From Pisaster brevispinus (Eukaryota > Echinodermata > Asteroidea > Forcipulatida > Asteriidae), in NCBI GenBank assembly GCA_023634235.1, contig JAMKCF010000020.1:2232001-2296000 (forward strand): a DNA stretch of 64,000 bases, written 5' to 3'. Below are positions 39,701 through 46,774 of the stretch, piece by piece (position 1 is the stretch's first letter; each line of letters opens with the position of its first letter). A program made the translations under genes and the position numbers. The notes under the pieces were generated by a model, which saw only the letters and a program-made list of their open reading frames with translations, did no database searches and had not been told where the DNA came from.

Positions 39701-39798
39701 GTGCAAGACCAAATCACCAACAACAAATCGCACACCAACAAAACTGTGAAATATTTCATCTCTGCTTCGCAAAATAAATACACACTATTCTCTGACAA
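24605..39798 (-). CDS. CHID1: Chitinase domain-containing protein 1 (12 exons, ~409 aa)
   Basis: This is the orthologue of vertebrate CHID1 (SI-CLP), a secreted/lysosomal GH18-fold protein that binds glycans and, in mammals, stabilin-1. All twelve coding exons join in phase: 39798-39634, 36842-36687, 35851-35719, 33641-33597, 30800-30694, 29929-29868, 28470-28378, 27422-27327, 26714-26559, 26103-26029, 25531-25489, 24703-24605 (1,230 nt with stop). Residues 1-38 contain a signal peptide; the start at Met14 ([10 protein letters not shown]) would be more typical and gives 396 aa, close to the human length. Family hallmarks visible include [49 protein letters not shown] and the C-terminal [17 protein letters not shown]. 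The GH18 catalytic box is FDGVVLEVW rather than DxxDxDxE, so chitinase activity is not expected, as in the family. Introns are large and repeat-filled. Confidence 0.96.
24790..25010 (-). mobile_element. SINE family B fragment
   Basis: It contains the family-B body in reverse: CAGCAGCCACTGCCAGAAAC, then GGACAAACCCCTTCTC and TTTTACGTGCATTACACAA. It matches 36,862-37,255. Confidence 0.7.
25489..25531 (-). CDS. CHID1: CHID1 exon 11
   Basis: It encodes [14 protein letters not shown], equivalent to the human HVVFYPTLK stretch. Acceptor is TTTTCAG| and donor AAG|GTAAGT. Confidence 0.93.
26029..26103 (-). CDS. CHID1: CHID1 exon 10
   Basis: It encodes [20 protein letters not shown] then FDYKK. Acceptor is ATTCAG| and donor AAAA|GTACGT. 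Confidence 0.94.
26559..26714 (-). CDS. CHID1: CHID1 exon 9
   Basis: It encodes [17 protein letters not shown] and later [14 protein letters not shown], strongly diagnostic of CHID1. Acceptor is TTTCAG| and donor AAG|GTAGGC. Confidence 0.96.
26812..27085 (+). mobile_element. SINE family B copy
   Basis: A tRNA-like head GGCCGAGTGGTAAAGATCAC, then GTGTTTCTGATCAGCAGAGT, then the diagnostic GTGTCCTTGAGCAAGACACT and TATAATTGCTTTGTCC. It lies in a CHID1 intron. Confidence 0.8.
27327..27422 (-). CDS. CHID1: CHID1 exon 8
   Basis: It encodes [20 protein letters not shown] and then [11 protein letters not shown], the conserved strand of the barrel. Acceptor is ATTTTCAG| and donor ATC|GTAAGT. Confidence 0.95.
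27650..27945 (+). repeat. 10-bp microsatellite (TTCATTTCAA)n
   Basis: About 30 copies of TTCATTTCAA with point variants lie in the CHID1 intron between exons 7 and 8. Long ORFs through it are repeat translations only. Confidence 0.95.
28038..28302. mobile_element. 265-bp palindromic MITE
   Basis: GTATATTCGGTTTGCGGTAA and its inverse end the element. The inverted repeat extends about 110 bp through TACTAGCTGTGTAGATT and AAGTCTTGCTTTTTATTCTA. It lies within a CHID1 intron. Confidence 0.88.
28378..28470 (-). CDS. CHID1: CHID1 exon 7
   Basis: It encodes [20 protein letters not shown] then [10 protein letters not shown]. Acceptor is AAACAG| and donor AAG|GTAAAT; phases are 2-2. Confidence 0.94.
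28850..29038. mobile_element. 189-bp PIF/Harbinger-type MITE
   Basis: Its ends are GGGCCATGTCACATGAGGCA and TGCCTCGTGTGACAAGGCCC, with TTA duplicated on both sides (28,847-28,849 and 29,039-29,041). TWA targets and GG(G)-starting ends are typical of Harbinger. Confidence 0.88.
29058..29615 (+). repeat. ~105-bp minisatellite, about 5 copies
   Basis: The unit contains AGAGGAAGAGAGTTTAACTC, AAGGTCTTC and ACCCCAAGCTTCATAAG-GGAAGACATAATTGATC. It lies in the CHID1 intron between exons 6 and 7. Confidence 0.88.
29868..29929 (-). CDS. CHID1: CHID1 exon 6 (degenerate GH18 catalytic box)
   Basis: It encodes [20 protein letters not shown] and ends AC|GTAAGT in phase 2. The DGVVLEVW segment replaces the DxxDxDxE of active GH18 enzymes, keeping only the first Asp and the Glu-like position. 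Confidence 0.93.
30050..30290 (-). mobile_element. SINE family A copy
   Basis: Reverse orientation: GGTTTGAACAAAGAAAAATT, then GACTTGAACCAACGACCTC and CCAACTGAGCTATCCAGCCC, then GGGGGTGCCAGTCAGAAGCC. Confidence 0.82.
30496..30634. mobile_element. 139-bp Harbinger-type MITE
   Basis: GGCCATGCCTGAATTTGTGG is inverted relative to CCGCCAATTCGGATGCGGCC, with TTA on both sides (30,493-30,495 and 30,635-30,637). A diverged relative lies at about 55,598-55,730. Confidence 0.8.
30694..30800 (-). CDS. CHID1: CHID1 exon 5
   Basis: It encodes [20 protein letters not shown] and continues to FYK|GTATGG, with acceptor AATTTACAG. Confidence 0.94.
31128..31335 (+). mobile_element. SINE family B fragment
   Basis: It contains CACTTGTGTCCTTGAGCAAG-ACACTTAACC, then CAGCACAGGCTGTATACTCC, the family-B body. 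Confidence 0.65.
31348..31588. mobile_element. Near-perfect palindromic MITE, GGGCCCAATTTCAT family
   Basis: GGGCCCAATTTCATAGAGCT-GCTAAGCACA and its inverse form arms of over 100 bp. Relatives occur at 40,048, 41,168, 43,047 and 56,724. Confidence 0.9.
31840..33119. mobile_element. 1,280-bp non-autonomous PIF/Harbinger-like element
   Basis: It has perfect 17-bp ends GGGAGCGTCTCAAAAGT and their inverse, flanked by TAA at 31,837-31,839 and 33,120-33,122. Subterminal sequence is rich in GGAACGTTCC palindromes at both ends. The interior has an (AC)n tract at 32,459-32,480. There is no transposase ORF. It sits in the CHID1 intron between exons 4 and 5. Confidence 0.88.
33597..33641 (-). CDS. CHID1: CHID1 exon 4 (45-bp micro-exon)
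   Basis: This exon lies between TTATTTCAG| and AATAT|GTAAG and encodes [15 protein letters not shown] (15 residues with the split codons). The phases match exon 3 (1) and exon 5 (1). It restores the segment that human CHID1 has between its ISPVWLQ and PRLLFEDW stretches. Confidence 0.88.
33694..34050 (-). mobile_element. Near full-length SINE family B
   Basis: Read on the minus strand it starts with a tRNA-like head (TGGCTGAGCGGTTTAGAGCA, then GGATTCGAATCC-like), then ACACTTGTGTCCTTGAGCAT, then GCGCTTGATG-type body and an ATT-rich tail. It is about 355 bp long. Confidence 0.82.
34155..34400 (+). mobile_element. SINE family B copy
   Basis: CACGAGTGGTCTAGTGCATC, then a B-box-like GGTTTGATTCCCG, then TTGCTTCTCTTCACCTAGGT. 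Confidence 0.7.
34410..35715. other. CHID1 intronic stretch, nothing recognised
   Basis: There is no clear repeat family or exon. The words TCTGTGCATGCTGTGTGAAT recur at about 35,195 and 35,401, suggesting an old local duplication. Confidence 0.4.
35719..35851 (-). CDS. CHID1: CHID1 exon 3
   Basis: It starts after TTTACAG| with [14 protein letters not shown] and contains [13 protein letters not shown]. It ends AAAG|GTAAAA in phase 1. The intronic 14-bp minisatellite begins 58 bp before its acceptor. Confidence 0.95.
35910..36364 (+). repeat. 14-bp minisatellite (GGCCACTGATGGCA), ~32 copies
   Basis: The repeats are nearly perfect and head-to-tail, in CHID1 intron 2, starting 58 bp from the exon 3 acceptor. 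Because 14 is not a multiple of 3, all frames on the minus strand stay open with a 14-residue period; this is not protein-coding. It adjoins 36,365-36,455, degenerate GGTTGCTATGGGTATAGTAC units related to those at 61.9-62.3 kb. Confidence 0.97.
36687..36842 (-). CDS. CHID1: CHID1 exon 2
   Basis: It lies between CTGTACAG| and CCG|GTACGT, 52 codons in phase 0-0. It ends in [11 protein letters not shown], the start of the GH18 barrel. Confidence 0.93.
36862..37255 (-). mobile_element. Near full-length SINE family B
   Basis: Minus-strand head GTCGTGGCCGAGTGGTCAAG, then GTGTTTCTGATCAGCAGAGG, a body with GTAAAGACGTGGGTCC and GCAGTGGCTGCTGAATGCCT, and an ATT-rich tail at 36,862-36,880. Confidence 0.82.
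37330..37765. repeat. Dispersed repeat, relative at 45,425-45,860
   Basis: An (AAT)n start is followed by a CTTATAATGC-type block, then GTTTGTTCTTGAATGTGAGG and AGCTCCATAGGAAATGGTCA. The 45.4-kb relative shares TTTTGAATTTGTT and GGTAGAGAGTTTCAG at equivalent places. The family is unknown. Confidence 0.5.
38036..38155 (+). mobile_element. SINE family B head fragment
   Basis: TGTGGTCGAGCAGTTTAGAG, then GTGTTTCTGATCAACAGAGT, a B-box-like GGGTTCGAGTCC, and TTGTGTCCTTGCCTTGAGCA. Confidence 0.75.
38168..38507. mobile_element. ~340-bp MITE with CCCAGTAACTGGGGCGCTGT ends
   Basis: CCCAGTAACTGGGGCGCTGT at about 38,169 is matched by GTACAGCGCCCCAGTTACTG at about 38,487-38,506. A second GCGCCCCAG lies inside near 38,231. 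Confidence 0.78.
39634..39798 (-). CDS. CHID1: CHID1 exon 1 (signal peptide)
   Basis: It encodes residues 1-55 and ends AATCAG|GTAATG in phase 0. Hydrophobic [15 protein letters not shown] follows the second Met, then a Lys-rich linker. Met1 or Met14 (39,759) could initiate; Met14 sits directly before the hydrophobic core. Confidence 0.85.
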
Positions 39799-39899
39799 AA
39801 CATCAATATTGCCAGCAGGAAGTAATCCTACTGTTACTCGAACCTTGCTATCTGAATGACGATAATTGATGCTTAAATAAACAGCAAAATTCTGCTAAG

Positions 39900-40020
39900 A
39901 GAACGTACACCACTGAGCCATGGGCGCCGCCATCTTTGTGAACTAGCCACGCCCACATTCGTGCCACGTGTTCACTGTTTACCTTTTGATGACCAATCAG
40001 AGTGAGCTGATACAAAGTTA
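39900..40020 (-). promoter_or_regulatory. Putative CHID1 promoter with YY1-type motif
   Basis: Upstream of exon 1, the minus strand reads AAAGATGGCGGC (39,926-39,937), the YY1 motif common near transcription starts of broadly expressed genes. An (inverted) CCAAT box lies at about 39,992-39,996. There is no TATA box at a suitable distance. Confidence 0.45.
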
Positions 40021-40047
40021 GCTGACAGCGCGAGTGATAAATGACTA

Positions 40048-40243
40048 GGGCCCAGTTTCATAAAGCCTGTAAGCACACAAACTTGCTTAGAAAAGAAAAG
40101 TCTTGCTTAATAGAAGAAACAGGTCACCAGCCAAAATTCCATGAAGTTTACATTCTTGCCGCTGGTGCACCACTCCTTTTTCGCTCAGCAAAGATATTAT
40201 CTAAGCAGTGTTTTCTGCTTAACAGCTTCATGAAATTGGTTCC
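40048..40243. mobile_element. GGGCCCAATTTCAT-family MITE
   Basis: GGGCCCAGTTTCATAAAGCC-TGTAAGCACA is inverted relative to CTTAACAGCTTCATGAAATT. Confidence 0.75.
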
Positions 40244-41167
40244 TATTTCTATCATGATGTATGCTCTAGTATTAAAAGCAATTCCTTCTGAAATTATTAA
40301 GATTCTATTAAGCTTTGCTGGGTGTAATAATTAAGAACTGTGTAGGTAACAACCGTGTGAATAAAAATCTCCTTTGAGAGAGCTATTGGCTCTACCATTC
40401 TACGTTGGGTGCTCGATATGGGGAATGGTGCCCCCCCCCCCCTCTTATTGCTGTGTGCTTGGAATCCTAAGATTTTTAAGAGGATTTCAGGGGGGGTACT
40501 TCTCTACAAGAGGAACATAGTGTGTGAACATATGGGAACAATGGGGGACACTCTCTGCCCCATGGTATAGAGTTCTGAGTGTAGAACCTTTAATAGGTGG
40601 GCATCCATGTGCAGCTCCCTGGCTGGCCCATGTTTTTATCCTTTGTCTTTATCGTACATGTACTTCTGGTTTTTATTCTGTTTTTTTTTTTTTTTTTTTT
40701 TTTTTTTACCTTGTATACTTGGCCTTGGTTGGGTTTTGTTTCTTTAATATATTTTTAATGTTCTTGTCATTTTTTTTATGATATTAATACATGTATTTGT
40801 TTGTAGCTGCTGGGCACCTCTCAAAAACAGTGTTTTGCTGAGAGGTAGTCTCTCCAGAGTAAATAAGAAACAAGAAAAAATTAATAAACTGGTGGTGGGA
40901 GGGGGGGGGGTTGTTGATGGTATTCTGGTCTACTCTGCTCGTCTTCAGAAGCTCTTGGTCACTTCTTGTTTTTCCATCAAAAAATAGTTATATTCTACCC
41001 TGACAACTTCATGAATCTTGATTTAAAACACTGAGTTAGCACTTTCTTGGAGACATGAAATGAGTTTAGTTTTGTCAGTTTGTGAAAAAAAAAAAAAAAA
41101 AGTTGTAACACCATAGGCTTAGATGATCTGTACATTGTATACAAATAGTGTTTGCCAACCAAAACTA

Positions 41168-41355
41168 GGTCCCAATTTCATAAAGCTGTTAACGAGAAAT
41201 CACTGCAAGTTTCCTTGCAGAGTGAAACACGAGTGGGGGCACCAGTCCAATAATGTAAACTTCATGGAATTTTGGCTGATACCCTGTTTCTGCTAAGCAA
41301 CATTTGTCTGTGCTTAGCAGGCTTTTGTGCTTACAGGCTTTGAGATTGGGTCCAG
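41168..41355. mobile_element. GGGCCCAATTTCAT-family MITE (diverged)
   Basis: GGTCCCAATTTCATAAAGCT at one end, and CTTAGCAGGCTTTTGTGCTT with GAGATTGGGTCC at the other. Confidence 0.7.
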
Positions 41356-41483
41356 GTTGTTCAAATGACATCATCCCCCCCCCACCCTCCATCGTCGCGG
41401 AGAGTAAACTCTGACCCTGAACTGATATAGATACATTGAAAGACACCCCAGACAGATCAGATTTTCTTTCCATCAAAAAAGGT

Positions 41484-41805
41484 CACTGTGGTCCAGTGGT
41501 TAGACTGCAGGACTTGCAACCACAAGGTTGTAGGTTCGAATCCGGCCGAGCTAACCGCTGATTTCACGACGACTAGAATAACTATTGTCATCTAGTTACT
41601 GAATAAAAATTTCTTGATTTGTGTGATTCAGAATCATAATAGTCAAACCAATGTTTGTGTGAAAGAGATTAGCTGTTGCCAGCTTGGCGTTTATATCCCC
41701 TTGTAAGAGTTTGCCAAGTTCTCTTGACGGGAAGATCATCTAAACAAACACACAAACAAACAACCCCCCAAAACAAACAAACAAACAAACAAACACACAA
41801 ACACC
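41484..41805 (+). mobile_element. SINE family C with (AAAC)n tail
   Basis: A-box-like GTGGTCCAGTGGTTAGACT and B-box-like GGTTCGAATCC begin the element. The body ends AGTTTGCCAAGTTCTCTTGA, then (CAAA)n to 41,805. A second copy lies at 63,538-63,778 (minus). The anticodon-like loop reads TGC, but acceptor and variable regions do not form a sound tRNA. Confidence 0.82.
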
Positions 41806-41987
41806 CCGACACCCTTCCCAACATTAAACTCTACAATCACCAAGGCTGTACTATAACACCATCTTTGTAGTGCAACATAAACAGCAATATTCACAACAAC
41901 TGGTACTGTTTGGAAAGTCATTCACCATTATATTTGCAGTTTGCACACCATTTATCTCCGATCAAATTCCTTTACAGTACTTATTAA

Positions 41988-42358
41988 AGGTATTATACAG
42001 GACTGGTAGAGCTGACAAAACCAAATAGTTGCAGACAGTGTTCATGTTTTGGGTAACCAACCTTTACATGAAATAAAAAACCTGTCAAAATTTGGGCATA
42101 CTTCACTGTTTAAGTCAGGAGGAAATAGTGAAAAACCACACACACCTTTCAGCATTCAAAAACATTGTCCTTAATTTTGTTTGTAACAACCCAAATTACC
42201 TGTTGCGTTTCTGGGAGCGTTTGGTTTTTTTTTTTTAAGTTTTCAGATACAGTTTTCTTGAATGAAAAAAATTGTTCTGATACTTAACTTCACAATCAGT
42301 AAGCTTTCAGACTAAAATTAAAGAAGGTTTTGCATCCTTAAAATCCTGTATAATACCT
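41988..42358. mobile_element. 371-bp MITE at a TTAA site (piggyBac-like target)
   Basis: The ends AGGTATTATACAGGA and its inverse are flanked by TTAA on both sides (41,984-41,987 and 42,359-42,362). It is related to 20,651-21,193. Confidence 0.8.
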
Positions 42359-42599
42359 TTAATTTGTTAGCAAAGTTGGAGTGATAAGTTTGAAAATGAA
42401 TAGGATTTTAAACTTTGCATGTCGGAAGTATAACTAAGTAAGGCTTGCGTAACATCATGTGGAAATCTCTTCTCTTGAAGACGATCAGAGCATACTGATC
42501 CAAACATTGAGTCGTTAACCACTGTTTTTTTCCAGAACCTACACTACTCAAAAGAGTACACTGTAGCCTTACTTAGTTTGTAAATGAAGTCATTACGTA

Positions 42600-42835
42600 A
42601 GTACCCATAACGAAAGAAAAAATGACCAGAGAGGGGTTCCAACCTGCGACCTCTGCAATAACGTGCCAGCACTCTACCATTTAATCTTTTAGCCCGAATA
42701 TTGGCGGTCTCACTATTTTATCAAAATCTTTGTTCGAAGTTCCAGTCAGAAGCCATTCAGCCTGTAACTGCTGTATTACCAGGGGTCACACCCAAGTTTA
42801 CAATACAACCGGGGAAGCGGCACCCATTGAACAAA
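42600..42835 (-). mobile_element. SINE family A copy
   Basis: AACCTGCGACCTCTGCAATA, then GCACTCTACCATTTAATC, then CCAGTCAGAAGCCATTCAGC and AAGTTTACAATACAACC. Confidence 0.7.
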
Positions 42836-42874
42836 GTGATTTGATGCAATCTGCGGCCAACATTGCAAGAAACA

Positions 42875-43040
42875 CTAAGATAATGATTGGTATACTGGAT
42901 TCTTTTACGTGCATGACACAAAACACATAGGACCCAAAGGTATGACCCTTCTGAAGGATGAAGCATTTATGGTGTAGTGTCTTGCTCAAGGACACAAATG
43001 TCATAGCTGGGACTTGAGGCCACACTCTGAGTCTCTGACA
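42875..43040 (-). mobile_element. SINE family B fragment
   Basis: Reverse body: GGATTCTTTTACGTGCATGA, then TAGTGTCTTGCTCAAGGACA and a B-box remnant. Confidence 0.65.
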
Positions 43041-43046
43041 GCACCA

Positions 43047-43311
43047 GGGCCCAATGTCATGGTTCTGCTTACTGCCACATTCTGCGCTTGCGATCACCAA
43101 TTTTTCGCTTACAGGGCAAGCGCCAAATTTTTGCGCTAGCTTTGTAGCTTTGTAAGTAAGAAATGCCTACTAATGTGGAGTACACACGCCAACAAGCACA
43201 AATTTCCTGCAAACCTGTGAGAAACGCTAGATTTAAGCTCAGAATTCCCAGCTTCCGTAAGCGCCAATTCTTTACTTACAGTACGCAGAGTCATGAAATT
43301 GTGCCCAAGAC
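43047..43311. mobile_element. GGGCCCAATTTCAT-family MITE (diverged)
   Basis: GGGCCCAATGTCATGGTTCT is inverted relative to GCAGAGTCATGAAATTGTGC. Confidence 0.65.
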
Positions 43312-43319
43312 TTGAGTAC

Positions 43320-44750
43320 ACTGGCCCACTCAGCCATCACATTTCACTATCGTCTTAGTTTCACAAACACAAATTCTACATTAATCATGTTAATTAATAG
43401 TTTAGAAAGAAACATGCTTTAAAGAGTAAATAATATGACAAACAATTTTCCAAAGTAGTACTTCTTTAAAAAAAAAAAAACTTAAAAAACAAAAAAATTG
43501 GCAGTCTCCCTGTTTTGTCAGATTATTTTTTTTTTGTTTTTTTGGGAGAAGCCATTAAAAAAAATACTTAAAAAACAACACAAAATGCATTTTCACTGTT
43601 TTGTCATTATCTTTTTGGGTTTGTTTTTTTAGAGAAGCCATTAAAACTGATACTGCCGTGCATCCAGGGATCACGTTCAAGCATGATACAACCCGGGAAA
43701 CGGCAGCAGACGAACCATACGCGATTTCTTTTTTACAAATACATCAAGTAACTAGAAAAGCAAAAACTGCCATAGCGAGCTGCTGATCGCCAGATAAAAG
43801 ACCAATGACTAATTGCAATAAGGAGTTATGACCATTTAAAGTGTTCAATGTTTTAGCTCATCCAACTGGAATCAGTGATAAACTCTTTGAGTTTTATCTT
43901 TTCATATGAATCTACATGTAAGAAGCAATATTTGATTCAAGTTCTCAATCTTGCTTATTTAAATGGGTATATTGATTTAAAAATAATGTGCAATGTATAA
44001 ATATATATGTTCTTACAGCTTACATCATATGAAGCAAGAAAAATGTATATCAAAGTCTCTTTGAAACTCATTAATTTAAGATGTATTTGTAAATGATACA
44101 AAATTACACCTTAGTTAAAAATATAAATAACACTCAATCTTACGCTTTAAGTCTATATTTTGCAAAAAAAAACAGGGAATTAATTACTCTTTATGGTTTT
44201 TCCCTTCTTTCAAAGTGTAGTCATATCATTCTAGTAGATTTCATTCATAGATAAGTATAATATCATGACAAGGATGTTTAATAACATTAAAATTTTTTTT
44301 TACATCTTACAAGTTTTCTGCTCCTCTCCTCTTCAACACAAGAGGATGCTGGGACCAAGGTTCCCAAATTCAACTCTTGGCAAAGTAGCGAGAACTGTTT
44401 TTCCGTGGACTGTAGGCCCTATCAAATACCCACAAATTACTTGTAATGCTTAGCTTAAAAAGGCATGCACACAAGGAATACTTATAAAAATCTTAAAGCA
44501 AACTTGAGAAACCATGATTCTGATTGATCAATCGATGGCAACACTACAGGAGTGAGATATTAAACAATATTGCACAGTCCACATCACACCCTGCATATTG
44601 CACTGTTCTAGCTCTGTGTATTACAAGTGCCATTTTGAGCTGCATGTCAAGTTTGCTTGCAAGATAAATTTGTTATCACAAGCGCCCTCGTACAATATGG
44701 AAGGCTCCATCTTCACATATTCCACTCACGCTTGTGTACCAATTAATATA
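43320..44750. other. Anonymous repeat-poor stretch
   Basis: SINE-A-like remnants occur at 43,500-43,780 (GAGAAGCCATTAAAA and CCAGGGATCACGTTCAAG). Nothing else is recognised. Confidence 0.4.
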
Positions 44751-44754
44751 AGCA

Positions 44755-45200
44755 ATAAACCACATGGGAAACTGACTGGGTAAATTTTAAATAATTTGGG
44801 TTTGAACAAAGAAAAATTGACTGGAGCGGGACTTGAACCAATGACCTCCAAATTAACGTACCGGCGCTCTACCAACTGAGCTATCCAGCCCTATGTTGGC
44901 GGTCTCCATATTAGTCAATATCTTTGTTCGGGGGTGCCAGTCAAAAGCCATTCGACCGTTAGCTGCCATGTAGCCAGGGATCACAACCAAGTTTACGATA
45001 CAACCTGGGAAGCGGCAGCCATGGGATCACCTTAAGGGGATGCGACTTTTTAATAATAAATATCAAGTAATAAACCACAAGGGAAACTGACTGGGTAAAT
45101 TTTAAATAATTTGGGTTTGAACAAAGAAAAATTGACTGGAGCGGGACTTGAACCAATGACCTCCAAATCACCTTAAGGGGATATTCATTATTAAAAAGTC
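44755..45200 (-). mobile_element. SINE family A copy plus adjacent partial copy
   Basis: The full reverse copy contains CCAACTGAGCTATCCAGCCC and GGGGGTGCCAGTC. At 45,085 the tail CACAAGGGAAACTGACTGGG starts again and ends after GACTTGAACCAATGACCTCC, so this is a truncated tandem copy. Confidence 0.82.
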
Positions 45201-46019
45201 GCAAATGTTGACCTTGAGTCTGGTATTTATACAATACCCTTGAGTATCAAAATAGTACTAACCCATAAGACGAATGAGAAAAATCTACAATTTACATGTT
45301 AAACAGTGCAGAAAGCTCTTTCTCATAAAGATTCTGGTCTTGTGAAAACAAACCTGGTCTGGTAAACATTTTGAACTACAAGCCCTGCGGTCTTGTGGAA
45401 TTTTATCCCAAAATCGGGCCCTGGCCTACAATGTAGTACATAATAATAATTATAATAACAATAATAATAAAGTCTTTTAATGCGCACATATCCACCTTGC
45501 TGAGTGTTCAAGGCGCAGTAAACCAAAACAAACGAAAGAAAACGGACGCAACTAAATTAGTCCTTGAAAACCTGTGACATAAGATACATTTTGAGAAGTG
45601 TTTTGAATTTGTTGGTACAAGGACAAGATCTAAGATTAAGTGGTAGAGAGTTTCAGCTGTGTGACGTAGTTGCAGAAAAAGACATGTCACCCCCAGGAGT
45701 GACGAGACTTGAGTTCTTTAAGGAGAAGCATGGTACTGGATCGAAGATTCCTTGACGGAGTGTTCACTTGAAGTAGTCCTGAGATACATGTAGTTTAGTC
45801 TTGCTGGTCGGACATGAGTTTGGATCCAATCAAGGCTGGAGGAAATAGGTTTGCATTTTTTTTACAAACTATTTTCAATAATTAAATAGACCTTATGCAT
45901 TTGACCTTTAAGTGAGGGTGCCCTACTCAAATGACTTCATGCATACCATGTAAGGTCTGTTGAAACTTAAATTAGTGCTTAAAACTTTTTTGGGGGTACT
46001 TTTAGTACTATTTTTACTG

Positions 46020-46405
46020 CAAAACAAACTACATGTATATGGCTTCTGACTGGCACCCCTGAACAAAGGTATTGTCAAAACAGGGCTAGAAAGCTCAGTT
46101 GATGAACAGGTGGAGCACTGGCACGTTAAACTGCTGGTTCAAATCCCACTCTACTCAATTTTTCTTTGTTCAACCCCAAAAATTAAAAAACACAAGAGAA
46201 ACTGACTTGAGTAAGTTTCAAATAATTTTGACTTGCACAAAGAAAAATTAACCAGAGAGGGACTTGAACCTGTGAACACCGCATTAATGTGCTGGCGCTC
46301 TACCAACTGAGTTATCTACATTGTAGCCCTAATGTTGGCAGTCTCCTGGTTTTGTCAGTATTTTTTTAGAGGGTGTCAGTCAGAAGCCATTCAACCTGTT
46401 ACTAT
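46020..46405. mobile_element. Two family A SINEs in inverted orientation
   Basis: A plus-strand copy (GGCTTCTGACTGGCACCCC, then AGCTCAGTTGATG) meets a minus-strand copy (CAGAGAGGGACTTGAACC, then CCAACTGAGTTATC). The minus copy ends with AGAAGCCATTCAACC within a few bases of the stop codon of the death-domain exon (46,409). Confidence 0.75.
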
Positions 46406-46408
46406 CGT

Positions 46409-46774
46409 CTACTTCCCATCCATCAATAATAACTGGACAGCATCCGGTCTATGCATTCCACTCAAAACTTTCATCAACTTCATGAGAATTATCTCCTTAT
46501 TGGTATGTATCGCAATCTCCTTCTGGAAGAAACACTCCAGGATTTTTGCAGTGGGACTTTTTTCTCGATGCACACCGGAATGAGAGCTGAATCCCAAATT
46601 AGACGCCAATCTCCGACAGTCATTCCCCAAGGGGTCAGGAGTGTCAAGTATGACACAGAGCTTCCCAAAGCAGTCGCTTGACATCATTTGGGCTGCGGAG
46701 GTTCCAGGCTGGAGTTCAGGCCTCAGTTGATGGTAGATGGCATCCATACTCAAGCTTGCTTTCTCATCTTTCGA
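46409..46774 (-). CDS. Death-domain exon (C-terminal, predicted)
   Basis: It follows acceptor AATGTTTCAG| and encodes 121 residues in phase 0, then TAG. Residues 35-117 match a death domain: FGKLCVILDTPDPLGNDCRR, LASNLGF, SPTAKILECF and LMKLMKVLSGMHRPDAVQLL. The PLGNDxRxLA...SPTxxIL pattern resembles UNC5/NF-kB/MyD88-type death domains; the usual Trp after ND is Cys here and the Trp of 'LxxW' is Phe. The stop lies about 5 bp from a SINE boundary, so the original C-terminus or 3' UTR may have been replaced. Confidence 0.75.
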   Translation of the reverse strand, partial: SKDEKASLSMDAIYHQLRPELQPGTSAAQMMSSDCFGKLCVILDTPDPLGNDCRRLASNLGFSSHSGVHREKSPTAKILECFFQKEIAIHTNKEIILMKLMKVLSGMHRPDAVQLLLMDGK

